Assembly: GCF_027012695.1 (NCBI RefSeq)
Contig: NZ_JALUYR010000043.1
Coordinates: 1 to 32,765, forward strand
Source: Thermococcus sp.
GTDB lineage: Archaea; Methanobacteriota_B; Thermococci; Thermococcales; Thermococcaceae
DNA: 32,765 bases
Direction of reading: 5' to 3'
In this document: piece after piece, positions 15,564 through 23,251 of the stretch
How the letters are laid out: each line of letters starts with the position of its first letter
Numbering within the stretch: position 1 is the stretch's first letter
Notes under the pieces: model-generated
What the model saw: the letters and a program-made list of their open reading frames with translations, nothing else
Databases searched by the model: none
What the model was told of the DNA's origin: nothing
Program-made: the position numbers and the translations under genes

Positions 15564-16241
15564 ATGGACTTTTTTGACGAGTTCGAGAGACTCTCCCTTG
15601 AGGTGAAAACTCCACGCGGAAGAACCCTTCTGATAGCGGATCCCCACATCGGTTTCGAGCTGTCGAGGGGGCTGAGACTGAGGACCCGCTTCGAGGAGAG
15701 ACTGGCGGAGTTCATAATCGGGAAAGATCCCGATCTTCTCGTCATCCTTGGCGACGTGAAGGAGCCGATAGGGCTTAGCTTCACCGTAAAAAGACTCCTC
15801 ACGGGCTTCTTCTCGGACCTCCGTGGAATCCCGACGGTGATAACCAGGGGCAATCACGACGGAAGAATAGGGGAGGTCGCGGGAGAGTTTACCAACGTCG
15901 AGATCGTTAACCACCTCCTTTTGGACGGGATTCTCTTCCTCCATGGACATACCAACCTTCCGGAAGTGGATTTCGATGAGGCCTACCTCGGCCATATCCA
16001 CCCGGCCCATCACATCGGTGAGGGGGTTCTCAGGAAAACCAAGGTGTTTGCCAGGGTCGGGAGGTTCCTCATCCTTCCCACGGTGAACCCGTTCATAGAG
16101 GGCTTTGAGGTGAGGCGGGGTATTGGCCTGGTTCCTTTCCTCAGGAATGCGGCCTCCGTGGAGATCTTCCTGCCGGAGGGCATCCACCTGGGGAGACTGT
16201 CCCTGGACGGCCACTTCCCAGATCTGGGCAAAGATTTATAA
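15564..16241 (+). CDS. SbcD/Mre11-related metallophosphoesterase
   Basis: This is a 225-residue calcineurin-like phosphoesterase of the archaeal SbcD-related kind (TIGR00024). Metal ligands appear in order: ADPHIG (D and H), LGDVK, TRGNHDG, the His of FLHGHTNLP and LGHIHPAHH. It is shorter than Mre11 and lacks a capping domain. DNA or nucleotide phosphodiesters are likely substrates, but no activity can be assigned. GGTGGTTTC precedes the ATG. It follows rpl41e closely. Confidence 0.88.
   Translation: MDFFDEFERLSLEVKTPRGRTLLIADPHIGFELSRGLRLRTRFEERLAEFIIGKDPDLLVILGDVKEPIGLSFTVKRLLTGFFSDLRGIPTVITRGNHDGRIGEVAGEFTNVEIVNHLLLDGILFLHGHTNLPEVDFDEAYLGHIHPAHHIGEGVLRKTKVFARVGRFLILPTVNPFIEGFEVRRGIGLVPFLRNAASVEIFLPEGIHLGRLSLDGHFPDLGKDL
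16229..16240 (+). promoter_or_regulatory. TATA box of the HTH regulator gene
   Basis: AAGATTTATAAC lies in the last codons of the phosphoesterase gene, about 60 bp before the regulator ATG. A leader of about 35 nt with GGGTGGGGATC would follow. Confidence 0.4.
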
Positions 16242-16295
16242 CCCCCTGCAAATAAACTTTCATAGGTGCGAACCAATCGGTATCGGGTGGGGATC

Positions 16296-16634
16296 ATGAG
16301 CGATGTCTACGAGAGACTGGAGGTGCTTCTCCGTTCCCTCGGCGTGAAGAGAACGGAGCTGAAGATATATATGCTCCTGCTAGAGAAGAAGAGGCCTATG
16401 AGGATAACCGAGATCGGAAGGGAGCTGGGCATAAGCGAGCGCTCCGTGAGGGAGCACGTTCTCAGCCTCTACCGCAGGGGAATTCTCAGGCGGACCCTGG
16501 TTGAACAGGGGTGGCTCGGCTACACCTACACCGCCGTCTCCCCCGGCGAGGTTCTGGAAAACCTCAAGCAGAACCTCATAAAAAGGATAAACGAGCTGGA
16601 GAAGGAGCTCAAGGCCTCAAACCCCACGAACTAG
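16296..16634 (+). CDS. winged-helix transcriptional regulator, TrmB-like N-terminal domain
   Basis: This is a 112-residue DNA-binding protein. A TrmB-like opening (LEVLLRSLGVKRTELKIYMLL) is followed by the helix-turn-helix MRITEIGRELGISERSVREHV, read as helix, turn and recognition helix. A wing with GILRRTLVEQ and a C-terminal charged coiled helix for dimerisation complete it. It lacks the sugar-binding domain of full TrmB proteins. The ATG follows GGTGGGGATC. Its last codon and the last codon of the convergent peptidase gene share the palindrome CTAG. Target genes are unknown. Confidence 0.85.
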   Translation: MSDVYERLEVLLRSLGVKRTELKIYMLLLEKKRPMRITEIGRELGISERSVREHVLSLYRRGILRRTLVEQGWLGYTYTAVSPGEVLENLKQNLIKRINELEKELKASNPTN

Positions 16635-18319
16635 AGGAATTCCACGACTCCCGCCTCTCCGAGCAGGGCCACCAGACTTTCGAGCCTCTCATCATCAACC
16701 TCCCCGTATTCCTCGCGGAGTGATCTTAGTGCCCTTCCCTTCGGCAGGATCTCGCCAAGCATCAACAGCTCGTGGAGGTGGACCCGGGTCATCCCCCTCC
16801 CCATCAGCTTTGCGAACTCTTCTCCGAGTTTTTCGTTCCTCTCACGCAGAAACCTCTCCGACAGGATCCCACGGATCTTCCAGACGAGCCAGGGCTTTTC
16901 CTTGAACCGGTGTCCGAGCTCAATTCCCAGGAAGCGCGAGTCCCTCGCGAGGCCCCTCATCACCAGCCTCTCGGCCTCTTCCGTCTTTCTCTTCATTGAG
17001 AGCTCACCCAGGTACTTCATCGCGTAGCCCCTGGCGAAGCGCTGGAGCTCTTCCTTCTCCGCTTTCGCGAGAGCAATAGCTGTAGCGAGGACCGCTTTTC
17101 CAATGACCTCTATGCTTTCCCTGCTCAACTTCTCGATGGTGTCCTCGCTCGAGTGGTAGAAGCGGTCCGGCCAAGTTATCGGCATCGTTGCCGGAACTCC
17201 GAAGAAATTGAAGACGTCATGGTCGCTGCCCATCTCGTAGGGAAAGCTCCTGAGCCTGAGCCTCGGAAGCGGACTGCCTGAGAAGCTCTCCCCTCCCTCG
17301 TTCGCCAGTTCGAGGAAATACTCAAGAAGACCAGAGACGATAGAGAACCTCGAGAGTGGCGTTCTCACGAGCATAACAGTTGAGCCGGCCCTGTCGGGGC
17401 TTCCGGCAACCATATCGAGGTTTATCACAGTGTAGTACTTTTCCAGCTCCGCGTACCTCTCGATGAAAGCCTGCGTCCCGTAGTATTCAGGAATCCAGAG
17501 GAAGGCGAAGCCGAAGCGGAAGGAGTTATCGTAGATGCGATTCAGTATTCTGGCGAGCTCCATCAGCATCGCGCTCCCGGAGGCGTTGTCGTTGGCCCCG
17601 GGTTTTGGATGACAGATGTGAGCGGTGAAGAGGATGAAAGGTGCCTTCCCCACCTCGGCGTACAGAATCGGGAGAACCTGGTGCTCCTTTATCAGGGTCT
17701 CGACCTCCATTCTTGCCTTCACCTTCTCCCCGGAGTTCAGCCTTCCGATTATCCTCTTCGCGAGGTTCTCCGGAACAGCCACCGCCGGAATCCGGGCCCA
17801 CTCGAGGTCCTCCCGCGTCAGGAACAGCCCTATGTATGGTACCGCGTTCCCGGTTCCTTCCCTGTAGGCTATGAATCCCACCGCACCCCTCTCGTTCGCC
17901 CTCCTGTAGGCATCCCGCCAGTCCCTTCCGACGAGGACTACTTTCCCCTCGACGTTCTCCCAGTCGTCCTCTCTAGCTACGTGCGCTATCTCCCCCTCTG
18001 TCTCTCCTCCCGGCGAGTGGGCCATTACCACGAGGGGACTCAAGGATGTAGTGAGCCGCTCTCCGAGAACTTCAACCTCCCCGCGCACCAGATCCCACGC
18101 TATAGGAGTTTTCAGGGTGAGATAACTCGTCCTTCCGTCGTAGGTCTCCTCGTAAAGCTTCGGATCCAGACCGTAGCGTTTGAGTTCGTTCTCGAGAATG
18201 CGGACGGCTTTAACGAGTTCCTCCGAACCCTGTATCCTGTGGAACCGGCTTATCCTCGCTATTCCGTGCAGAACCCCTTCCGGGTCAAAAACTCCAGCCT
18301 CTTTGAGAAAGCGCCTCAT
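16631..18319 (-). CDS. M28-family zinc aminopeptidase-like protein
   Basis: The 562-residue protein has M28-type metal-site motifs: His in FTAHICHPKPGANDNASG (H and the bridging Asp), Glu in IPEYYGT, Asp in INLDMVAG and a late His in MGSDHDVFNFFG. The N-terminal 150-200 residues form a PA-like or accessory domain. The C-terminal 150 residues are helical, charged and unlike standard M28 enzymes. No signal peptide is seen, so it is probably cytoplasmic. The start ATG follows GGTGAAACA; the longer upstream frame is not protein-like. Closest in style to the archaeal DUF4910/COG4310 aminopeptidases. Confidence 0.85.
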   Translation of the reverse strand: MRRFLKEAGVFDPEGVLHGIARISRFHRIQGSEELVKAVRILENELKRYGLDPKLYEETYDGRTSYLTLKTPIAWDLVRGEVEVLGERLTTSLSPLVVMAHSPGGETEGEIAHVAREDDWENVEGKVVLVGRDWRDAYRRANERGAVGFIAYREGTGNAVPYIGLFLTREDLEWARIPAVAVPENLAKRIIGRLNSGEKVKARMEVETLIKEHQVLPILYAEVGKAPFILFTAHICHPKPGANDNASGSAMLMELARILNRIYDNSFRFGFAFLWIPEYYGTQAFIERYAELEKYYTVINLDMVAGSPDRAGSTVMLVRTPLSRFSIVSGLLEYFLELANEGGESFSGSPLPRLRLRSFPYEMGSDHDVFNFFGVPATMPITWPDRFYHSSEDTIEKLSRESIEVIGKAVLATAIALAKAEKEELQRFARGYAMKYLGELSMKRKTEEAERLVMRGLARDSRFLGIELGHRFKEKPWLVWKIRGILSERFLRERNEKLGEEFAKLMGRGMTRVHLHELLMLGEILPKGRALRSLREEYGEVDDERLESLVALLGEAGVVEFL

Positions 18320-18348
18320 TGTTTCACCGGGGAAAATTGGGGGAGGAG

Positions 18349-18356
18349 TATTTAAG
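18349..18356 (-). promoter_or_regulatory. TATA box of the M28 peptidase gene
   Basis: On the minus strand CTTAAATA lies about 33 bp before the ATG at 18319, in the short gap after the glycosyltransferase gene. The peptidase therefore probably has its own promoter. Confidence 0.45.
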
Positions 18357-18363
18357 CCAACCG

Positions 18364-19422
18364 CTACCCCCATGTAACGTGCCTGTTGACGAGGAAGCGG
18401 ACGATGAAAGAGACCACTATGCCAATGAGGTTGGCGATGAGATAGTGGATTCCCAGGTAGACCAGCCCCGCGTAGACGATCCACTGGACGAGCGCTCCAC
18501 TGAGGGCCGCGGCGTGGAACGTTAGGAGACGCTTCCAGAGGGGATTCCTGCGAAGGTCTTTAAACGTCCAGAGGTCGTTCCACAGGAAGTTGTTGAGTAT
18601 CGCCAGCTCCGTTGCCGGGATGTTGGCGAGTATCCTGTTCCAGCCCAGGAGGTTGACGAAGGCCCAGAGGAAGCCCTCGTTGACGAGGACTCCGGAGAGG
18701 CCAACTAAGGTGAACTTGATTAGTCTGTCCAGCTCGCCTTCCCAGCGCATGAGCCTGTAAACGTGCTTGAGGTACTTTATCATCGTCTTGCCGGTCAGCT
18801 TGCTCTCGCCGGCCTTCCTCAGACCGAATGTGAAGGGCACCTCGACGACTTTATTATAGCGCCCCTTGATGAGTATCTCCATGAGTATCTTGAAGCCTAT
18901 TGGGTTAAGCTCGATTCCCTCAACGACCTCCCGTCTCAGGGCGAAGAATCCGCTGACCGGATCCTTAACGTCCCTGATCTTCGGCAGGGCGAGGCGGCCG
19001 AGCATTATAGCCCCCCTGGAGATGAGTTTTCTGTACCAGTACCAGTTCTTGACGGCTCCACCGGGAACGTAGCGACTTGCTATCGCGATATCGGCTCCCT
19101 CTTCGATTGCCTTCACAAGCTCCGGTATTTTCTCCGGCGGATGCTGTAAGTCGGCGTCCATCACAACGAACACATCACCCGATGCCTCTTTAAATCCCCT
19201 TATGACCGCGGAGGAGAGGCCCTTCTCATCCGTTCGCCTGATGACCCTCAGGGGGTATTTTTCGGAGAGCTTCTGGGCGAACTCCCACGTCCTGTCTGGG
19301 GAATCGTCATCAACAACGATTATCTCATAATCGTAATCCCTCATGGCACGGCTTATTCTCTCCAACAGCTCCTCAAGGTTGTCCCTCTCGTTGTACGTTG
19401 GCACTATCACCGAGACCTTCAA
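18364..19422 (-). CDS. GT2 glycosyltransferase with GtrA-like membrane domain (dolichol-phosphate mannosyltransferase type)
   Basis: This 352-residue protein opens with MKVSVIVPTYNERDNLEELL. It carries VVDDDSPDRTW and DADLQHPPEKIP, the sugar-nucleotide and metal sites of GT2 enzymes such as dolichol-phosphate mannose synthase. From about residue 230 a GtrA-like domain with four membrane helices follows (LIKFTLVGLSGVLVNEGFLW and on). It should load a sugar on a polyprenyl phosphate for glycan or glycolipid assembly. The start is a TTG at 19422, preceded by GGGAGGGAG. No ATG lies nearby. Confidence 0.92.
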   Translation of the reverse strand: MKVSVIVPTYNERDNLEELLERISRAMRDYDYEIIVVDDDSPDRTWEFAQKLSEKYPLRVIRRTDEKGLSSAVIRGFKEASGDVFVVMDADLQHPPEKIPELVKAIEEGADIAIASRYVPGGAVKNWYWYRKLISRGAIMLGRLALPKIRDVKDPVSGFFALRREVVEGIELNPIGFKILMEILIKGRYNKVVEVPFTFGLRKAGESKLTGKTMIKYLKHVYRLMRWEGELDRLIKFTLVGLSGVLVNEGFLWAFVNLLGWNRILANIPATELAILNNFLWNDLWTFKDLRRNPLWKRLLTFHAAALSGALVQWIVYAGLVYLGIHYLIANLIGIVVSFIVRFLVNRHVTWG

Positions 19423-19452
19423 GATTCTCCCTCCCGCGAGGGTAATCCGTAA

Positions 19453-19463
19453 ACTTTATAAGT
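19453..19463. promoter_or_regulatory. TATA element shared by tRNA-Pro and the glycosyltransferase gene
   Basis: ACTTTATAAGT is almost self-complementary. It lies about 30 bp upstream of tRNA-Pro on the plus strand and about 35 bp upstream of the divergent TTG start on the minus strand. No second TATA box is seen in the 67-bp gap, so one site seems to serve both directions. Confidence 0.5.
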
Positions 19464-19489
19464 CCTGCGAATTCCCTTAAGCCGGGAGT

Positions 19490-19567
19490 GGGGCCGTGGG
19501 GTAGCTTGGCCTATCCTTCCGGCTTCGGGAGCCGGGGACCCGAGTTCAAATCTCGGCGGCCCCACCA
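19490..19567 (+). tRNA. tRNA-Pro (CGG)
   Basis: Acceptor GGGGCCG pairs with CGGCCCC, followed by A73 and an encoded CCA. The anticodon stem CCGGC/GCCGG encloses TTCGGGA with anticodon CGG. The T arm is CCGAG-TTCAAAT-CTCGG. There is no intron. Confidence 0.96.
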
Positions 19568-20106
19568 TTCAGCCACTTCTAACGAAAGCACCGATGGAAT
19601 ATCATTGACCGTTTTTAAAGACTTGTTAGCGTTGGTGCGTGCTTTTTATGCGTTTACTTTCAGTGGATTTAACCCTCAAACTGGCTTTGGGACTGGAATG
19701 GCGCCCGAAGGTCTTTGTACTCACAGTGAAACACTGCAGAACCAGCAAGTGGAAGGGCAAACCCCTTTAAAACTGAGAATCTCCAAAAAAGATCATGCAA
19801 ATCTTGATCAAACTTCGCGCAGGCGAACAAGCTTTGGGAAAGCTTGACCAAAAATGACCCTTGCCACTTAAAATGGACACATATTAGTTGTGCACTAACT
19901 AAAGGCAACTTTAAGAGGGGGTTTAATCCCGAAAATAATCCTCTACTGATAGTTTCAACTCCAATCAGCGCCCTTCGGACGTTTCTCTAGAGTGAAACAC
20001 TCACCAAAAGGGCAAGAGTGAGTAAAAAACCCTTTGAAAAGTTTGAACATTATAGAAGAGGCACTTACTTTTACTTTTCCGCCAGCGCTTGCGTTACAAG
20101 GGCTGA
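19568..20106. other. 539-bp AT-rich spacer between two tRNA genes
   Basis: No frame looks like a gene. Two small hairpins share the same loop and inner stem: CAGTG-AAA-CACTG (19724-19736) and GAGTG-AAA-CACTC (19990-20002). Several TATA-like strings occur (TTTTTAAAG near 19613-19621, CCTTTAAAAC near 19767), but nothing obvious follows them. I see no copy of a tRNA 3' end that would mark an attachment site. Confidence 0.5.
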
Positions 20107-20184
20107 TGGCGGGCCGGGCGGGATTCGAACCCGCGGCCACGGGGTTAAAAGCCCCGCGCTCTAACCAGGCTGAGCTACCGGCCC
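20107..20184 (-). tRNA. tRNA-Lys (TTT)
   Basis: On the minus strand the acceptor GGGCCGG pairs with CCGGCCC, followed by G73 and an encoded CCA. The anticodon loop CTTTTAA gives anticodon TTT. The T arm is GCGGG-TTCGAAT-CCCGC. There is no intron. A TATA element (20213-20221) lies about 30 bp upstream. Confidence 0.96.
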
Positions 20185-20212
20185 ATGCCCGATGGGATAA
20201 CGGTTTGGTGGT

Positions 20213-20221
20213 CTTATAAGC
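20213..20221 (-). promoter_or_regulatory. TATA box of tRNA-Lys
   Basis: CTTATAAG (GCTTATAAG on the minus strand) lies 29-37 bp upstream of the tRNA-Lys 5' end, the normal archaeal distance. Confidence 0.5.
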
Positions 20222-20303
20222 TTTGCCCCGGAGACTCTGCGGGGATTCTCCTGTTGCGAAAATTACTTAAACATTTTTTGGGTAGCCTAATCAGGTGAGG
20301 CCT

Positions 20304-20738
20304 TTGGAGATAAGCAAGAGGGAAGAGGAGTACCTGGAGGCGATGTACATCCTGCACAAGAACAAGGGCGTCATCCGCGTTAAGGACATCGCTAAAATGA
20401 TGAAGGTGAAGCCCCCGAGCGTTGTGGATGCCCTCAAGAAGCTCGCCGAGAAGGGACTCGTTGAGTATGAGAAGTACGACAGGATTCTCCTGACGGAGGA
20501 AGGGAAGCGGATTGCAGAGGAGACTTACTCAAAGCACCTTCTTCTCACGAGGTTCTTCACCGACATCCTCGGTATACCGCCGGAGATAGCGGAGCATGAT
20601 GCCTGTCAGTTCGAGCACTACGTTAGTAAGATAACGGTTGAGCGGATAAGGGAGTTCGCACAGTTCATACAGGAGGAGTGCCCCTACGTCCTCAAGCAGT
20701 TTCTTAAGGGAAAGCTTGAGGAGAAGGGGAAGGAGTGA
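20304..20738 (+). CDS. DtxR/MntR-family metal-dependent regulator
   Basis: This 144-residue protein has the winged helix of DtxR-type repressors (EEEYLEAMYILHKNKGVIRV, then MKVKPPSVVDALKKLAEKGL as recognition helix). The metal-binding and dimerisation domain follows, with its His/Cys/Glu set (HLLLTRFF, EHDACQFEHYVS). It lacks the SH3-like third domain, as in MntR. It should sense iron or manganese. The ribosome binding site GGTGAGG points to TTG at 20304 (MEISKREEEYLE) rather than the GTG at 20295, which lies within it. TATA-like CTTAAACA lies at 20266-20273. Confidence 0.9.
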   Translation: MEISKREEEYLEAMYILHKNKGVIRVKDIAKMMKVKPPSVVDALKKLAEKGLVEYEKYDRILLTEEGKRIAEETYSKHLLLTRFFTDILGIPPEIAEHDACQFEHYVSKITVERIREFAQFIQEECPYVLKQFLKGKLEEKGKE

Positions 20739-20755
20739 GGCCCTCCAAAAAATTG

Positions 20756-22093
20756 TCAGAGAACCCCTCCAAGATAGGCGAAGTAAACCAGGAACACCGC
20801 CGCCAGGACGTACATCAGGGGATGAACCTCCCGCCAGCGGCCGCTGAAGAGCTTCAGCAGGGTGTAGCTCACGAAACCCGCTCCGATGCCCTCAGCTATC
20901 GAGTAGGTGAAGGGGATCGTGATGAGCACCAAAAAGGCCGGAAGGGCCTCGGTGTGATCGGTGAAGTCTATGCCCTTAACCGCGCTGAGCATGTAGTAAC
21001 CCACTATGACCAGCGCTGACGCCGTCGCGAAGGCAGGTATTGCACCGGCGAGGGGCGCTATGAAAAGGCCTATTCCGAGGAAGAGCAGCCCGGTGACAAT
21101 GGCAGTCATTCCGGTTCTTCCGCCCTCCTCTATTCCAGCGGCGCTCTCGATGTAGGTGGTTACCGTTGAGGTTCCCAGAACGGCACCTACGGTGGTTCCT
21201 ATCGCATCGGTCAGGAGAACCTTCTCCGCGTCCGGAACCTTGCCGTCCTTGGTGAGGAAGCCGGCCTTGGCGCTGAGGCCGGTAACTGTTCCGAGGGTGT
21301 CGAAGAAGTCAACCATGAAGAAGGCGAAGACCACTCCTATCGCCCCAACGTTGAGGAGTCCTTTGAGATCCATCTTCATGAAAGTATAGCTTATGTCAGG
21401 CGTTGAGAACAGGTGATCGGGCCACGGTGCGGCCCCGGTCAGCCATCCGAGGAGACTGGTGGTTATTATTGAGATCAGCAAAGCTCCCTTGATGCGGAGC
21501 GAGATAAGTACCGCCGCGAGGAAGAGGCCGAAGAGGAAGAGCAGCGTCTCCTTACTTGCCAATGCCCCCGTGTTCAGTCCGGTGAACTGGAGAACGCCCG
21601 AGTCGCTGATGAAAGCCTTGAGGAGACCGACGTCGTTGAGGCCTATGAAGACGAGAAAGAGCCCGATTCCGGCTCCGACGGCGTACTTCTGGCTGAGCGG
21701 GATGGCGTGGATTATCGCGCTCCTGACCCTGGTGACGCTGAGGGCTATGAATATAAGGCCCTCGACGAAGACAGCGGCGAGGGCTATTCTCCAGTCGTAG
21801 CCCATTCCGAGGACGACGCTGTAGGCGAAGTAGGCGTTGAGGCCCATTCCCGGAGCTAAAGCGAAGGGCTTCTTGGCGTAGAGGCCCATCAGAAGGGTCG
21901 CGAAGCCTGCCGCGAGGGCAGTAACCGCGACCAGCGAGTTGAAGGCCTCCCTGCCCATGGCATCGCTGAGTATCGCAGGGTTGACGAAGAGTATGTATGC
22001 CATCGTCATAAAGGTGGTGACACCGGCTAGGATCTCGGTTTTCAGATCCGTCCCATGCTCCTCAAACCCGAAGTAGTTCTCGAACCAGCCCAT
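20756..22093 (-). CDS. AzgA-like (NCS2) adenine/guanine permease
   Basis: This 445-residue transporter has about 13 membrane helices. Its start is that of AzgA-type purine permeases (FENYFGFEEHGTDLKTEILA, then TTFMTMAYILFVNP). Family motifs GLNAYFAYSVV, MVDFFDTLGTVTGLSA and GTSTVTTYIESAAGIEEGGR, read in pieces, are intact. It should import adenine, guanine or hypoxanthine with protons. The ATG at 22093 is preceded by GGGGTGA; GTG 22102 lies in that site. A TATA box and an inverted repeat lie upstream. Confidence 0.93.
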   Translation of the reverse strand: MGWFENYFGFEEHGTDLKTEILAGVTTFMTMAYILFVNPAILSDAMGREAFNSLVAVTALAAGFATLLMGLYAKKPFALAPGMGLNAYFAYSVVLGMGYDWRIALAAVFVEGLIFIALSVTRVRSAIIHAIPLSQKYAVGAGIGLFLVFIGLNDVGLLKAFISDSGVLQFTGLNTGALASKETLLFLFGLFLAAVLISLRIKGALLISIITTSLLGWLTGAAPWPDHLFSTPDISYTFMKMDLKGLLNVGAIGVVFAFFMVDFFDTLGTVTGLSAKAGFLTKDGKVPDAEKVLLTDAIGTTVGAVLGTSTVTTYIESAAGIEEGGRTGMTAIVTGLLFLGIGLFIAPLAGAIPAFATASALVIVGYYMLSAVKGIDFTDHTEALPAFLVLITIPFTYSIAEGIGAGFVSYTLLKLFSGRWREVHPLMYVLAAVFLVYFAYLGGVL

Positions 22094-22137
22094 GAGCTTC
22101 ACCCCATGAGTTGACAGGTTTTTGATGATTTTGGGGC

Positions 22138-22174
22138 TTTTTAAGTGTTTTTTTGACTAAAAAATGTCAAAAAA
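22138..22174 (-). promoter_or_regulatory. purine permease promoter with 9-bp inverted repeat
   Basis: On the minus strand CACTTAAAAAG (near 22138-22146) is the TATA box about 50 bp before the permease ATG. Immediately upstream, TTTTTTGAC (22149-22157) and GTCAAAAAA (22166-22174) form a perfect inverted repeat with an 8-bp spacer. The T-runs on the minus strand also suit termination of the ABC operon ending at 22244, so one element may do both jobs. Confidence 0.45.
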
Positions 22175-22243
22175 GGCAGCGGCACTATCCACGGAGAACT
22201 CAGAAAATCAGGGAGAAACAAAGAAAGAAGAAACGCTTTCGGT

Positions 22244-23251
22244 TTATTGCCCAAGAACGGAGAAACTTCTCACCCTAACGTCTACTCGCTCGGGCATTTC
22301 TTCCACGCTGAAGGGCAGCTCGTCGAGGAAGCGCTCCGCGAGGATCACTCTGTCCCCAATCCCAAGCTTCAGCCTTATCCTTCCGGGAAGGAGCTCGTAG
22401 TCAAGAACCTCCGCTGTGTCCCCTTTCATTATGTAGACGCTCTCCGGGCGGAAGAATATTCTCACCCTCCCCGAGCGGCCGACGTCAAAGCAGAGCTCGT
22501 TAAGGCAGGCTCTCCCGTTCTCCGCTTCCAGCTCCAGTATGTTGCTCAAACCAAGAAACCTTGCCACGAACTCGGTCTCTGGCCGGTAGTAAAGCTCCAG
22601 CGGTTTTCCGACCTGCTCCACCCTTCCAACGTTCATGACCGCTATCCTGTCGCTTATCGCCATCGCCTCCTCCTGGTCGTGGGTGACGTATATCGTCGTT
22701 ATCCCCAGCTCGCGCTGGATCCTCCTTATCTCGCCCCTCAGCCTTTCCCTTATCTTGGCGTCGAGGTTGCTGAGCGGCTCGTCGAGGAGGAGAACCTCCG
22801 GTTCAACCACCAAAGCCCTTGCGAGGGCAACGCGCTGCTGCTGGCCGCCGCTGAGCTGTTCCGGGTAGCGGTTTTCAAGGCCCGTCAGGCCGACTATCTC
22901 CAGCGCCCAACGCACTTTCCTCTCTATCTCCGACTTTGGGAGTCCCTTCATCTCAAGGCCGAAGGCCACGTTCTTGAAGACGGTCATGTGCGGAAAGAGC
23001 GCGTAGTCCTGGAAGACTATGCCGATGTTCCTCTCGTAGGGGGGTAAATCGTTCACCGGTCTTCCGTCGAAGAGTATCTCTCCCCTGTCGGGCCTTTCAA
23101 AGCCGGCTATCATCCTCAGTGTCGTCGTCTTCCCGCAGCCGCTCGGCCCGAGGAGAGTGAGAAACTCCCCGTTCTCAACGATTAACTCGTCTATCTTCAG
23201 TCTGAATCCGTTCCGGGCTTTGACAATGTTTCTAAGCGTAACGGTCACCAT
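22244..23251 (-). CDS. ABC transporter ATP-binding protein (ThiQ/FbpC/PotA type)
   Basis: The 335-residue ATPase has Walker A GPSGCGKT (residues 35-42), the Q-loop in [11 protein letters not shown], signature [15 protein letters not shown], Walker [13 protein letters not shown] and the switch His in [11 protein letters not shown]-terminal TOBE-like domain of about 100 residues follows. It energises an importer together with the overlapping permease gene. The ATG follows GGTGAGGAAGT, and the start overlaps the permease stop by 7 bp, so translation is coupled. Confidence 0.95.
   Translation of the reverse strand: MVTVTLRNIVKARNGFRLKIDELIVENGEFLTLLGPSGCGKTTTLRMIAGFERPDRGEILFDGRPVNDLPPYERNIGIVFQDYALFPHMTVFKNVAFGLEMKGLPKSEIERKVRWALEIVGLTGLENRYPEQLSGGQQQRVALARALVVEPEVLLLDEPLSNLDAKIRERLRGEIRRIQRELGITTIYVTHDQEEAMAISDRIAVMNVGRVEQVGKPLELYYRPETEFVARFLGLSNILELEAENGRACLNELCFDVGRSGRVRIFFRPESVYIMKGDTAEVLDYELLPGRIRLKLGIGDRVILAERFLDELPFSVEEMPERVDVRVRSFSVLGQ

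Noticed and set aside
19490..20184. Integrated element between the two tRNA genes
   Set aside because: No integrase fragment and no repeated tRNA 3' end are visible in the window, so an attachment site cannot be supported.
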